Source: Oegoconia quadripuncta (taxonomy: Eukaryota > Arthropoda > Insecta > Lepidoptera > Autostichidae). From it: DNA of 64,000 bases. Of this stretch, positions 46,001 through 53,700 are shown in pieces. Location of the stretch: the NCBI GenBank assembly GCA_949316235.1, contig OX438754.1:1116001-1180000 (forward strand), in the 5' to 3' direction. The translations under genes and the position numbers were made by a program. The notes under the pieces are model-generated. The model had not been told where the DNA came from and did not search any database. It saw only the letters and a program-made list of their open reading frames with translations. The stretch's first letter is position 1; each line of letters starts with the position of its first letter.

Positions 46001-49000
46001 TTGATCCAAGTGTAAATGACGCCAAAAATAGGTTTTCATAGCAATTAAATACAAATGGACTAAATTTTGAAAATTGCAGAGGACGTTTGCAAGTGACTAA
46101 TCAATTTCAATGCCAATCTGAACAGACTTGGGACTTTTACAAAATTTATAGTTACCCAATTTGAATGGCACTTACCATTGAAGAAATTAATAACTTCATC
46201 CTTTGAGCAGCCAAAAGGCAAGCCACGGAGTTTGACAATGCCCATGTAGTCAGAAACGTTCGGTAAGCCTCCGAAACCGTTCTCAGTTTGGCGCATTGCA
46301 TTCAGGGCCCAGTCCATGTCCTGGCGATCGGTGGAAAAAACTGTGGAGATAAAAGTTGCTTTATGTTCCTGTAGTCTTCAGAAATGGTGCAGCAAAGCAG
46401 AAAGGGATTTTTTTTAGCACAATGGGTTAGCACTTGACCTGGTGTTAAGTGAAGATGAGGTCTTTGGTGTAAGCGTACTGACCGGGAAACCCCATCTTAT
46501 TTGGGGAACTGGCTATCGTATTTCTGACAACCGGAACACAACAATGCTATTAACATTGGCGGCAGGTTTAGATAAGATGGTGGTAGCTAGCCAGGCGGAC
46601 ATTTAAAATGCCCTACCACCAACCAAACCGAGTACTAAACATGTACCCCGCTGGGGATCGAACCCGCAACCTCCGAATCATAAACTCAATGTTGATTACA
46701 TTGAGCCGCAGAGGCGGTTAAATTGATTGCATTATTCATACACGCATGCCAATACATTTGTTTTGCTCTAGAGTAGTGCTACCATTTACAAAACGTGAAT
46801 TTTTGAAATTTGATTTTTTGAAATAGAAACAGTAGCTGGTGAAGTCCCAGAATCGAAATGTATAGATGTTACAAAATGTCTTTGTAATGATTATTTGTAT
46901 ATAAGATCTAACAAAATTAACCCGACAAACCTTGCAGAGTGTATGTATAGGATGTACCTATTACGAAAAAAATAAAACATTAAAGCTAACAGATTTTATT
47001 CAAAAAATAAAATTTAGAAACGTAAATTTTGTGAGTTGGACCTTAACACCACATCACACAAACACGTGCCGCGGTATCTTTGAAGACGCCGAAAGGCGAC
47101 CACAAGCCGCTCGGCGCCGGCGGCGCTTACCCCGGCGCCGGCGGCGCTTACCCCGGCGCCGCGACTTGCTGTGATTGGTTGTGCACCACCACCCCCTGTG
47201 TGTGGCGTCTTCCATATGAATGGAACGTTGCCTGTTTTTTCTCATTGATAAAACAAGGTATAATTGAAATTAACTAAGTCTATTAATTTGTATTTTCATT
47301 TGCACTTATATTTAAATATTTACTCAGAAACAAAATTTTTAAGGCTAGCTTTTTTAATAAATATATTATTTTATTGTCATGTACATGCAATGTCGGGTCA
47401 ATTTTGTTCGACCATATATAGGTATTTATTTCTATAGGCATCTTTAGAGCAATTGATTATGTCATTATTCATTCATTCATCAGAAACAAAATCTAATTTT
47501 ACTTTTATGCAGTACTTAATTACAAAATGAAATGAATAGTAATTGAATTAAACCGTCAACACTGTGTACAGCTTGTAATAACCCAGATGACGTGTTACAC
47601 TTTTTGTTGGAGTGTGACCGGAGTGCAGATATTAGAGAACGACTTTTGATTAAGTCATCGGAGCTATGTAATGGGCAGCTCAGCTGTGTTTTGGCTGATA
47701 TTATTATGCTCTGTAGGAGTGCTGTCAGTCTGTATAAATTTGTTGGATTGTGCATAGCAAAAAGAGAGTGAGGTGTAAAAATGCGAATGTATCAATGAGG
47801 CTGGCATAGTCACCCAGGGTGTACAGAAGCCTCAAATAAAAACAAGATTTAAAAAAAAAAATTAATAGTAATATTAAAATAATTTAGAAAGAGTATGGAT
47901 TGCCGTCATTAGTCTATTGGGACGCTACGGGGGGCTTCAGTAAAATTATCGTATTGATTGGGTGTTGCAAACTGCCAGTAAACTTATTTCGGAGTCCAAT
48001 TCCCTGTGGCCAGGCTATATAGAGACCATATCCCTGAAGAAGAGCCTGAAGGGTACTGGTCAGATTTATACAGTTTATAATAAATAAAAATCTTTATTTC
48101 AGACAATATAAGTCCATAATTACAAGAGAGGAAGACTAATAATTAATTGATAGTTAAATAAAAACAAAATAATGTCAAATGTCATACAATTACAAAATCA
48201 ATATAAAAACAAGATTAAAAAAAAATATATGTAAATGAAAAAAAAACCATCCATTGTAGTGAGCCAAGAAGGTGGAGCCCTCCACAGTGTATTATGTATG
48301 GGTAGTTGCAATTATAGACTATAACTTACCCTCAATGTATCTCTTTCCCATGTTTTCCTTGTCCTTCTTCAAAGCCTCGTCTACATCAAACTGTGACTGA
48401 ACTTCCACAAAGCATTCTCCCGACGGTCGGCCAGGGCGTACTTCCGTTAAATGAACACCTGTGTATGAATGGTGAACCTAATCAGCTGTGTCACTGTTAT
48501 CAGTTATCTCACTACTGAGTGGCATTTGAAAGGAAAAAAAAGATCATATTTAGAGTTGAGACTTCGGGAAGATGAATAAAAGAAGAGTATATAAAGAAAG
48601 AACCATATAAGTTCCGGGAACTTAGTGGGTTCTAATTAATAATAAATATCTTTGCACATACACACTGCGCCATACAGTTCCACACTAAGCAACTAGGCTT
48701 GTATTATGGATACCAGATGGTTGATAAACTACACAAATACATTTTTATTTTTGTAGATAAATACATAAATAAATGAAAAACATCCATAAGTCGGAAACAC
48801 ATGTCTGTATTCATCATACAAACATATGCCGTTAGCGGGATTCGAACCCACAGCCTTTTGGTAAAGCCGTCAGAATTTTTAACCACTACACAAAACAGGT
48901 TGTCATAATTATACAGAATATATTGTAAAAGCAGTTGAGTCAGTGTCATTATAAGGGCACAAAAAAAATAAAGCAGTGATTCTGAATAGTAGCTCAAAAA

Positions 49001-49785
49001 ACAACTATTAAAATGCAATTAATATATTGAAAATCCTTAACATATTACGGATTTTGCAGGAAACGTAGGGATCCTCTGCTTCGCATTCTAAGGTCCATAT
49101 TAATAAATCATTCTCAAGATTGAGATGACCTTTATTAATATGGGTCTAAATCAGTGGTGGGCAAACATTCTTAATAGGGGGCCAGAAAGTTTAAGATTTT
49201 TCAGAGGGCCATAATTACTTATAGTTAAAATGCGTGTTTTGAAATCTTTTAATCATATTATAAGAACATTACAGTAACACACTTTCATGAATGTTAGTTA
49301 CAAATTACAAATTATGCGATTATAATTATCTCGGGCCATATATTATTCATTTCGAAGGACCGTCGTCGGTAGGCCGAATGAATTCCTTTCGCGGGCCGGC
49401 GCTGACTGGCTAAATCAACACTTCAGATGGGGTTTGTCTCTTTCGTTAAGATGCCCCCCTTCCTTCCTTCAAGAAAACTAGTAAAAAAAGTGCTATTATT
49501 TTTTATTAAATTGCTTTTTATATCCTGCTCTTCTATCACAATAAATTCTGCCAATGGCAACGTAGGTACAGGAAAATTCTCGGGAAAAGATGACCGGTTT
49601 TAGAGAAGATATCTATTAATGTGGAAGCGCTAACTAGCAAACTTGTTTAGAATGGAAAAATTCTCACCCGAAGACCCGTTGACCACGTTGACACCTTGTA
49701 AAAAATCTAAAACATCCTCAACAGTCGTGGAGAAAGGCAAACCGCGAAGTTTGACGATGTGGCCGCAGTCCCCGGAGCCCAACAT
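30898..49785 (-). CDS. glo: hnRNP F/H-like RNA-binding protein (glorund), eight coding exons
   Basis: Joining exons 49785-49668, 48458-48330, 46340-46176, 44847-44709, 37194-37031, 33954-33836, 32337-32230 and 31011-30898 gives 1056 nt, 351 residues and a TGA stop. Every intron is GT-AG and every phase fits. The protein has quasi-RRM1 (about 8-85, [10 protein letters not shown]), quasi-RRM2 (about 116-190, [13 protein letters not shown] and [11 protein letters not shown]), a Gly/Arg/Tyr-rich linker (about 200-258) and quasi-RRM3 (about 259-333, [11 protein letters not shown] and [11 protein letters not shown]). This is the order of vertebrate hnRNP F/H and fly Glorund, which bind G-rich RNA in splicing and translational control. 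The C-terminal tail after quasi-RRM3 is short and ends NYRI. The start MLGSGDCGH resembles the family's N-terminus. Any 5' noncoding exon is not visible. Intron 4 (7.5 kb) hosts an intact DNA transposon on the same strand. Confidence 0.92.
31241..31492 (-). repeat. SINE-A copy with clear target duplication
   Basis: In glorund intron 7. ATTTCAAT flanks both ends (31233-31240 and 31493-31500). The reversed B box GGGATTCGAACCCGCAACC is intact and the A-tail is seen as a T run at 31241-31252. Confidence 0.88.
31712..32010 (+). repeat. SINE-C copy
   Basis: In glorund intron 7. The head is truncated to GGTTTACGATTCGGAGGTCG, the body is complete, and the tail ends ACATAAAAAAAAG. Confidence 0.8.
32016..32190 (+). 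pseudogene. LINE C-terminal remnant beside glorund exon 7
   Basis: Reads, with broken frames, ...GRPRKRW... to [20 protein letters not shown], the common end of an RTE-like insect LINE protein. It lies 40 bp from the exon 7 donor. Confidence 0.6.
32230..32337 (-). CDS. glo: glorund exon 7
   Basis: 108 bp, phase 0 on both sides. Encodes [16 protein letters not shown] and [20 protein letters not shown] strong poly-T tract precedes the CAG acceptor. Donor GTACGT. Confidence 0.92.
32400..33380. other. glorund intron 6, mostly unexplained
   Basis: AATAAACTTTATTGCACAAC near 32418 is a typical reversed LINE tail. GTGACCTGTGATTCTGGTTT to CAGGCACAAGCCTTCC (33300-33345) looks like a forward LINE 3' end. 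The middle is AT-rich. Confidence 0.4.
33381..33487 (+). repeat. direct repeat, first copy
   Basis: TCATTTGTGTTGAGTGAAAT, AAAAAGCGAATGAAGCG and CCCGTCTCTAGGAGTT, repeated at 33697-33800. Confidence 0.75.
33697..33800 (+). repeat. direct repeat, second copy
   Basis: TCATTTGTGTTGAGTGAAAT, AAAAAGCGAACGAAACG and CCCGTCTCTAGGAGTT. It ends 36 bp from the exon 6 donor. Confidence 0.75.
33836..33954 (-). CDS. glo: glorund exon 6
   Basis: 119 bp. Finishes the [16 protein letters not shown] linker and starts quasi-RRM3 ([20 protein letters not shown]). The donor GTACGA departs from consensus, but the phase matches the next exon. Confidence 0.88.
34023..34348 (-). repeat. SINE-C copy
   Basis: In glorund intron 5. 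Complete in reverse, from TTGACCTCAATCACACCTGA to GAGCCACGGAGGCGG. Confidence 0.88.
34513..34877 (+). mobile_element. Harbinger-like deletion derivative, copy 2
   Basis: Inverted ends GGGAATATACGTCAGAT and ATCTGACGTATATTCCC. The interior has CAGACTATCTGATAGT foldback motifs and AAAATGGACGACGAATTACTG, an ATG frame opening MDDELLLF that soon stops. Confidence 0.6.
34985..35308 (+). mobile_element. Helitron-like repeat with nested LINE tail
   Basis: CTCAATCACGGCGAAACAGA at the start, CCCGATAAAGTGAGTAGTTC near the end. The insert AAATGAAATGAAAATCATTT onwards (35108-35232) is a reversed LINE 3' end. Confidence 0.5.
35535..35685 (+). repeat. LINE 3' end
   Basis: AAGAGCAACCCTGGAGTTTC, TTGCTCGTTCTTCTCTGG and ACATTTTTGATTTTGA tail. 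Confidence 0.6.
35848..36085 (+). repeat. SINE-C fragment
   Basis: The body from TTTGGTTGGTAATAGGGCAT to ACATCAGGTGTGATGCAGGT. The tRNA-like head is missing. Confidence 0.7.
36117..36215 (-). repeat. RTE-type LINE end fragment
   Basis: CATCATCAGCCAAAAGACGT, CCACTGCTGGACAAAG and CCATCCAGCGGCTTTCCGCG, the reversed C-terminal segment. Confidence 0.6.
36261..36469. mobile_element. 209-bp MITE with 7-bp duplication
   Basis: TCAAATAATTTTCGATTAC pairs with the right-end complement. AAAGTAAACCATTCT and AAGTCCAACAATTTTCGGTT also pair. AATTCGA flanks the unit (36254-36260 and 36470-36476). Confidence 0.7.
37031..37194 (-). CDS. glo: glorund exon 5, Gly/Arg-rich linker
   Basis: 164 bp. Encodes [17 protein letters not shown], then a [18 protein letters not shown] stretch. 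Acceptor CCAACAG, donor GTAAGA. Confidence 0.9.
37418..37648 (+). repeat. SINE-B copy with B box deleted
   Basis: In glorund intron 4. GACGACCTGTTTGGTGTAGT is followed directly by ATATGTTTGTGTGATGAAC, so the B-box segment is lost. The tail is intact. Confidence 0.7.
38742..39065. repeat. 33-bp minisatellite, decayed
   Basis: About ten units with consensus close to GAAACCGGTGAATTAGCAAA plus ACTGACAAATAAG. In units without indels one frame reads [11 protein letters not shown], but frameshifts and stops break it. In glorund intron 4. Confidence 0.85.
39066..42000. other. middle of glorund intron 4
   Basis: Contains a GC-rich patch at 39805-39860, a GAAAGAAAGAAA run at 41393-41404 followed by a reversed LINE-like tail (CTGTTTATTCGCCA), and several short ORFs. 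The 156-codon minus-strand ORF at 40970-41440 has no recognisable domain or coding-like composition. Confidence 0.35.
42001..42213 (-). repeat. SINE-A copy
   Basis: Reversed tail TTTCGGACACTTTCAGCATC. The reversed head has a small TCACTATCCA duplication before CACCAATCGGTTGTCAAT. Confidence 0.75.
42454..44309 (-). mobile_element. intact Tc1/mariner-superfamily transposon (DD82E/Sailor-like)
   Basis: An 1856-bp element with 38-bp inverted ends (TAGTWGACGCATTACGAAC... through GGGCCATAAA) that differ at one position. TA lies immediately outside each end (42452-42453 and 44310-44311). It carries one uninterrupted transposase ORF. It lies in glorund intron 4 with the transposase on the same strand as the host gene. 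Confidence 0.9.
42707..44098 (-). CDS. IS630/Tc1/mariner transposase, long D-to-E spacing
   Basis: A 463-residue DDE transposase that should cut and reinsert the surrounding element at TA sites. A helix-turn-helix-like region lies near 60-85 ([20 protein letters not shown]). The catalytic core has D205 in FYLDETW, D298 in [11 protein letters not shown] and E380 in [10 protein letters not shown]298 and E380 are 82 positions apart (81 residues between), unlike the 34-41 of ordinary Tc1 and mariner proteins and similar to the family named DD82E or Sailor. The extra segment between D and E is rich in Lys and Glu. The C-terminus is strongly acidic ([12 protein letters not shown]). All three catalytic residues and the frame are intact. 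A second Met at position 13 could be the start. Activity cannot be judged from one copy. Confidence 0.9.
   Translation of the reverse strand: MYTVTFDTFLCTMENLFSNVGLNKLKGDINALARTVIHNVFLSFNELKSDPEKISLLNFNKPRDMAALFCGVSRATVDRIKTEVTQSGSPNIPRANYKKPATVTDIDSFDISVLRRTIDSFYDNGEYPSVTKILEKYREQMPDFKCGYSSMRKILKKVGFKYKQNAEGRKYLMERIDIVCARMDFLRKLDMLRKTNDQRPRFYLDETWVNQNHSRKRMWLGNNDEGGFKNQPVGKGQRLIVCHAGSGKTGFVPEAKLIFKAVKSKDADYHTEMDGNTYTEWFSDLLNVLEEPSVIVIDNASYHSMQLERIPTSSTKKSDIQEWLTKKNISFLNTDIKEELLRKVKASNPKKIYALDQLANERGHEVIRLPPYHCQYNPIELIWAQVKGEVAANNHTFKIADVEILLHKAIDNVTQEDWAKCVKHAEELQDKDLQKAILRDEAPPLIINLQEDDTDDEDSDEDE
44310..44708. other. glorund intron 4, near the exon 4 donor
   Basis: No repeat family or ORF recognised beyond an AAT run at 44398-44410. 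Confidence 0.35.
44709..44847 (-). CDS. glo: glorund exon 4
   Basis: 139 bp. Encodes the second half of quasi-RRM2 ([26 protein letters not shown]). Acceptor GGGCAG, donor GTGGGG, which is a weaker donor. Confidence 0.9.
44848..45612. other. first part of glorund intron 3
   Basis: AT-rich, short ORFs only. Nothing recognised. Confidence 0.35.
45613..45775. mobile_element. 163-bp MITE
   Basis: In glorund intron 3. CTTATTCATAAAAATTTAC, AACCCTTTATAAGCCTG and TTTTAGTTAAAGTATG at the left pair with their complements at the right over about 58 bp. Confidence 0.8.
46176..46340 (-). CDS. glo: glorund exon 3
   Basis: 165 bp. Encodes [12 protein letters not shown] and the start of quasi-RRM2 ([17 protein letters not shown]). 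Acceptor TCCACAG, donor GTAAGT. Confidence 0.93.
46410..46720 (-). repeat. SINE-C copy
   Basis: In glorund intron 2, nearly complete in reverse. The tail has lost CAATCACACC, and the reversed head has GAGCCGCAGAGGCGG. Confidence 0.8.
46721..47557. other. glorund intron 2 segment
   Basis: Apart from the GC-rich tandem at 47112-47160 this is AT-rich with no recognised element. Confidence 0.35.
47112..47160. repeat. 21-bp GC-rich tandem duplication
   Basis: CGGCGCCGGCGGCGCTTACCC occurs twice in a row, then CGGCGCC again. In reverse each unit contains GGGTAAGC, a donor-like string. Confidence 0.85.
47558..47862 (+). pseudogene. LINE protein C-terminus with poly-A
   Basis: The frame [14 protein letters not shown] continues to VGLCIAKRE and a stop, then a short 3' UTR and an A run. 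The HFLLEC motif after paired Cys is usual at the end of non-LTR retrotransposon RT proteins. Heavily 5'-truncated, in glorund intron 2. Confidence 0.65.
48330..48458 (-). CDS. glo: glorund exon 2
   Basis: 129 bp. Encodes the second half of quasi-RRM1 ([24 protein letters not shown]). Acceptor ACACAG, donor GTAAGT. Confidence 0.92.
48643..48905 (-). repeat. SINE-B copy
   Basis: In glorund intron 1. Reversed tail CATACAGTTCCACACTAAGC, reversed B box GGGATTCGAACCCACAGCC, head ACACAAAACAGGTTGTC. Confidence 0.8.
49092..49146. mobile_element. 55-bp minimal Harbinger-like MITE
   Basis: GGTCCATATTAATAAAT at the left and ATTAATATGGGTC at the right are inverted. TAA flanks both sides (49089-49091 and 49147-49149). 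The centre CTCAAGATTGAGATG matches the family at 9597. Confidence 0.6.
49668..49785 (-). CDS. glo: glorund exon 1 (coding start)
   Basis: Encodes [18 protein letters not shown] and the first half of quasi-RRM1, ending VNGSS plus one base before donor GTGAGA. Confidence 0.9.
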
Positions 49786-50588
49786 TTTCCCGATTTACTC
49801 ACTAGTCGGGTTGAGAAACGTTATAACTTTCCTACTAGAGGCAATGTTAGAAAGTAAATCAGCTTTCACTGTACAGAAAAATACGAAAAAATCGGCGTCG
49901 CCGTCGGCCATTACCCAGAGACAGATTTTTTTTATTATTAATTATGGCTTGGCAGTAAAGCCATCAGCCTCAACACGACAACATTCGATAGCTTAATTTT
50001 TCAGTAAATTGTCAGAATGCTTTACGGAAGATTTTGCGGCCTCTTGTGGGAACCCGAAAACTTTGAAAATAGTCGAATGGTTCACAGTCAATTTCTATTT
50101 ATTTCTTATAATTTGTGCATTCCGACTTTTGAGCTAAATTGGGGCAGAATATTGTGCAGCAAAAGTTAATGATGGGATGGTGTATAAGTGAAGGGAAGTA
50201 TAACAAAGCTTTCGGGTCCCCACAAGAAGCCGCCAAAATCTTTTGTAAAGCACTCTGCCACTTTACTGAAGAATTACTTGACCGTGACTAGACTCTGTAT
50301 ACGCCAAGTATACGACGAATTACTTGTTTTGACTGAGTGACTTATAAACTGAAGAAATAAGAGAAATAAGACATGGCTGTATAGGCTTAGATCCCTTTGC
50401 CTTCTCCGAGAGGAGTGAATAAAACCAAACAGTAAATTACTTACCTACTGCTTAGGCAATTTTGATTTTGTTGGCTGGCTGCGGTTTTTCTTTTGATCGA
50501 AAGACCACGCTTAGAAGTTCTAGTTCTATCAGTGAAGAGGCTTTTAATCATTATTACTATTGCCGTGTCAAGTGATTTGATTGGAACA
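49786..50588. promoter_or_regulatory. divergent promoter interval of glo and Moca-cyp
   Basis: 803 bp between the two start codons, with no other gene. Both transcription starts must lie here or in unseen upstream exons. I see no convincing TATA box. A MITE occupies about a third of it. Confidence 0.55.
49993..50276. mobile_element. 284-bp MITE between the two genes
   Basis: TTTCAGTAAATTGTCAGAAT, then GAAGATTTTGCGGCCTCTTG and GAACCCGAAA at the left pair with complements of TCGGGTCCCCACAAGAAGCC and CCACTTTACTGAAG at the right. The arms are about 65 bp. Confidence 0.75.
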
Positions 50589-50783
50589 ATGACGGTAGAC
50601 GGCGATGAGAAGCCGCCAAGGGACCGTGTATTCATGGATATTTCCATAGGGGGCCTACCTTCTGGGCGGATAGTCTTCGAGCTGTTTACCGATGTGGCAC
50701 CAAAAACAGCTGAGAACTTCCGTGCGCTATGCGCTGGTGACATGGGAGTCGGAAAAGTCACTGGAAAACCCTTGACTTATAAG
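50589..50783 (+). CDS. Moca-cyp: cyclophilin exon 1
   Basis: 65 codons, from [12 protein letters not shown] to GKPLTYK. Donor GTTAGT, phase 0. Confidence 0.88.
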
Positions 50784-53700
50784 GTTAGTTTGTTTTTCTG
50801 TAGCAGTAATGTTCTAATTACCTACCGTCCGTATGTGATAGTTTACAACTAATTAATCGGACCTGCCTATACTGTGGACGACCTGTGGCTGATATGATGA
50901 TGATGAAAAGGCAATAGGGTTCGGGTTTGCAGCAACATTCTGCAACGTTCCGTGAAACCTAATCGTATCGAATTTTTCAGTCTTCTCAACGTCCAACAGT
51001 TTAAAAGGAACAAGGTTCAAGATAGAAAAATAGAAAATATTTTGGTCGCTCAGGTTATTTTTCTAACATGAATGTGATTTATTATCAATATCATGTTTGT
51101 ACCCACTTATTTGGCCTTCACTCCAAAAATATTGTAAATTTCTTTTATATTCGTATATTACCTATCTCCAGGGACCAAAATTGGTATGGATAATACATAT
51201 AATTTTTCAGTTACAATGTTTATTATACTAACAGATACCTATTTGTAAAGGTAACCTAAATTTCTAAACTAAATACATCACATATGAATACCGGTAACTG
51301 AAATAAAAATTACCTTTAATGGGTAACTCCCCATCTGGTATGCCTGCGTACCAGTGATGCACTTCGATAGTTCATGCCCCGATTGTATGCCAACATACCA
51401 ATCATGATTTTAACCTAATTTTAAGTTTACATTTCTGTATTCACTGACACCTTTTTTGACTGAATCTCTTTCGTCCGACCTACTATAGGCCATAAATAAA
51501 TATTATTTATAACACTTAGACGCATGCTGCCAGATATGCAAATTTCCAGCAACGTACATTTGACCCATTTGACATTGTAAATTTCAAAGAATTGTAACTG
51601 TTAAATATGTGTCTTAAAATTAACATACTCATAGGGTATGGTGTTCCACCGAGTGGTGAAAGACTTCATGATCCAGGGTGGAGACTTTACTAATGCCAAT
51701 GGAACTGGAGGAGAATCTATTTATGGTGGAACCTTTGAAGGTAGCTATTCATCTTTCTTAAGATACTTATCTACAATCATGGAGTTACTTGATAAAATAG
51801 CTTTCATCAACACTGACTTACTACAAAATGGACTCTCAGTCTGTAAGTGTCTGAATTAAAAGAGCAACAAAGTGAAAAATGCATTAGTGCTCATTTAGTC
51901 ATGCAATTGCCAATAGTATAACGTAATTATGTTTAGTGCTATGTATTCTTGAGTGTTGTACACACCTGTTTTTGGTAGCATATACATATATCAGATCTGA
52001 TATTATTGAACCTGCTTGTCATTGTGAGTAAAATTAGTCCTGTTGGTGAGTCTTATTAAATAAAATTAGGTAATGTAACGAGGGCGGAAAGTAGAGAGAC
52101 ATGGTCGTTACTCCACCGACAAGAGCATAGCTCTTAAATTGAAGAAGAAGAATGATTCCATATTGTTTGTTGAAAAATTGTAAGAATTATACATGAATGA
52201 AAAAAAAAAAAGATATTGGTGTCGATTCGGATGTACACCAACTAAACCAAGTTGAGGTCAAGTACCAACCTCTTGTGCATGAAAAAAAAAAGAAAAAAAA
52301 ACTAACTCCAGTTTTAAAGTAGTACTGTCTCTTTCTCCCTGGAACAGTATGATGCACCACTCCAAAACTGGTTTTAGTTTTGTTGGTTTACATTTATCTG
52401 AATCGACACCAATGTACTTTCAGTGTGTATTTATTTAGCTTAGAAACACGACATTATGTTCAATTATACATTATTTGCTACCAACAAATTAAATCTATAC
52501 ATAACTAATATTTGGCAATATAGTCGTATAATTTATCTACATCTTATAACTACCAATTATGATTGATATCAACTCTGGATATATGTTTCGTAATGTTCTA
52601 CCATGTATGTACGAAATACCTACTGTCACTGTCCGTTTTCTAGTAGTTCAGTGTGTTTCAGTCAATTCACACACATATTGTAATATTAACATAAAAAAAT
52701 GTGACATTTTCAAGTGATAATTTTATCCTAGAAAATAAATATTTTTTTTGGTTTTGATTCAATTCATCTGTGGGAACTGAAAGTGCACAAGGTATTTACA
52801 GGAAGTGTCCTCTTGTCCATTCTTTAATACAACCTGTATTTACTTCTAGATGAAGTATTTGAGCTGCTACACGACAGGCCATACCTGCTATCTATGGCCA
52901 ATCGTGGCAAGGATACTAACGGATCACAGTTCTTTATGTAAGTTTCAATGGACAGGGTAAGACTAGTGTTGATGATTATAAAAATATCTTACATCATTAG
53001 ATTATAAAAACAATGGGATATGACATGATACAAAGGAAAAATGAGCTTAAAGTGTATACAGCTTTGAAAATTTTGTTGTTTACATATACATTTGCTTGTG
53101 TCAAGCCATTTAGAATGTAACAAATTATGACTTGTACTCATTTACAATAATAAATAGTGACATATCTCCCTTGTTTTTAAGACTTAAACTTACACATCAT
53201 TTAATGAAATGTAAGACATAATACTGATCATTGCTTCACCAACAAGAGCATAGCTTTTAAATTGAACAAGAAGGACATAATACAGTTGTTCATATTTCTT
53301 TAAGTGAAGCAACATATCTCCATATCTTTCGAGGTACGACCAGAAAATCCACTTAGTTGGAACTTCATGATCGTTTCACTTTCAGGCATTCTTATAAGTT
53401 TCATTTAAGGATATATCTACAGTGTGAGCTGGCAATGTCGTATTTTTACGTGTCATCGATTATTTCATTAATACGTGATGCAATAATGTAAGGTAAATTA
53501 ATGTAAAGAACACTGGATAGCCCCTTTTTATATTTGCGATACCCTACATTGTATTTTGGATACAACACATTGTATCCAAATACAATGTAGGTGTTGGCAC
53601 CCTGTACAATTACAAAGTCCAATGTAGGTGCATTTAAAATGTAGCAAGCAATAAATTCTTTGACTTTGATGACCTAAATAGTCAATAATGGTTAATTGGA

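Noticed and set aside
47054..47245. Arg-rich ORF on the minus strand
   Set aside because: Produced by the 21-bp GC-rich tandem. No sign of a gene.
49643..49996. 117-codon plus-strand ORF over glorund exon 1
   Set aside because: The other strand encodes the conserved quasi-RRM in frame with later exons, so this is a shadow.
50493..50588. Upstream in-frame ATG extending cyclophilin by 32 residues
   Set aside because: The extra segment is hydrophobic and unlike the family, and the ATG at 50589 matches the expected N-terminus.
50441..50761. 106-codon minus-strand ORF over cyclophilin exon 1
   Set aside because: The plus strand carries clear cyclophilin motifs.
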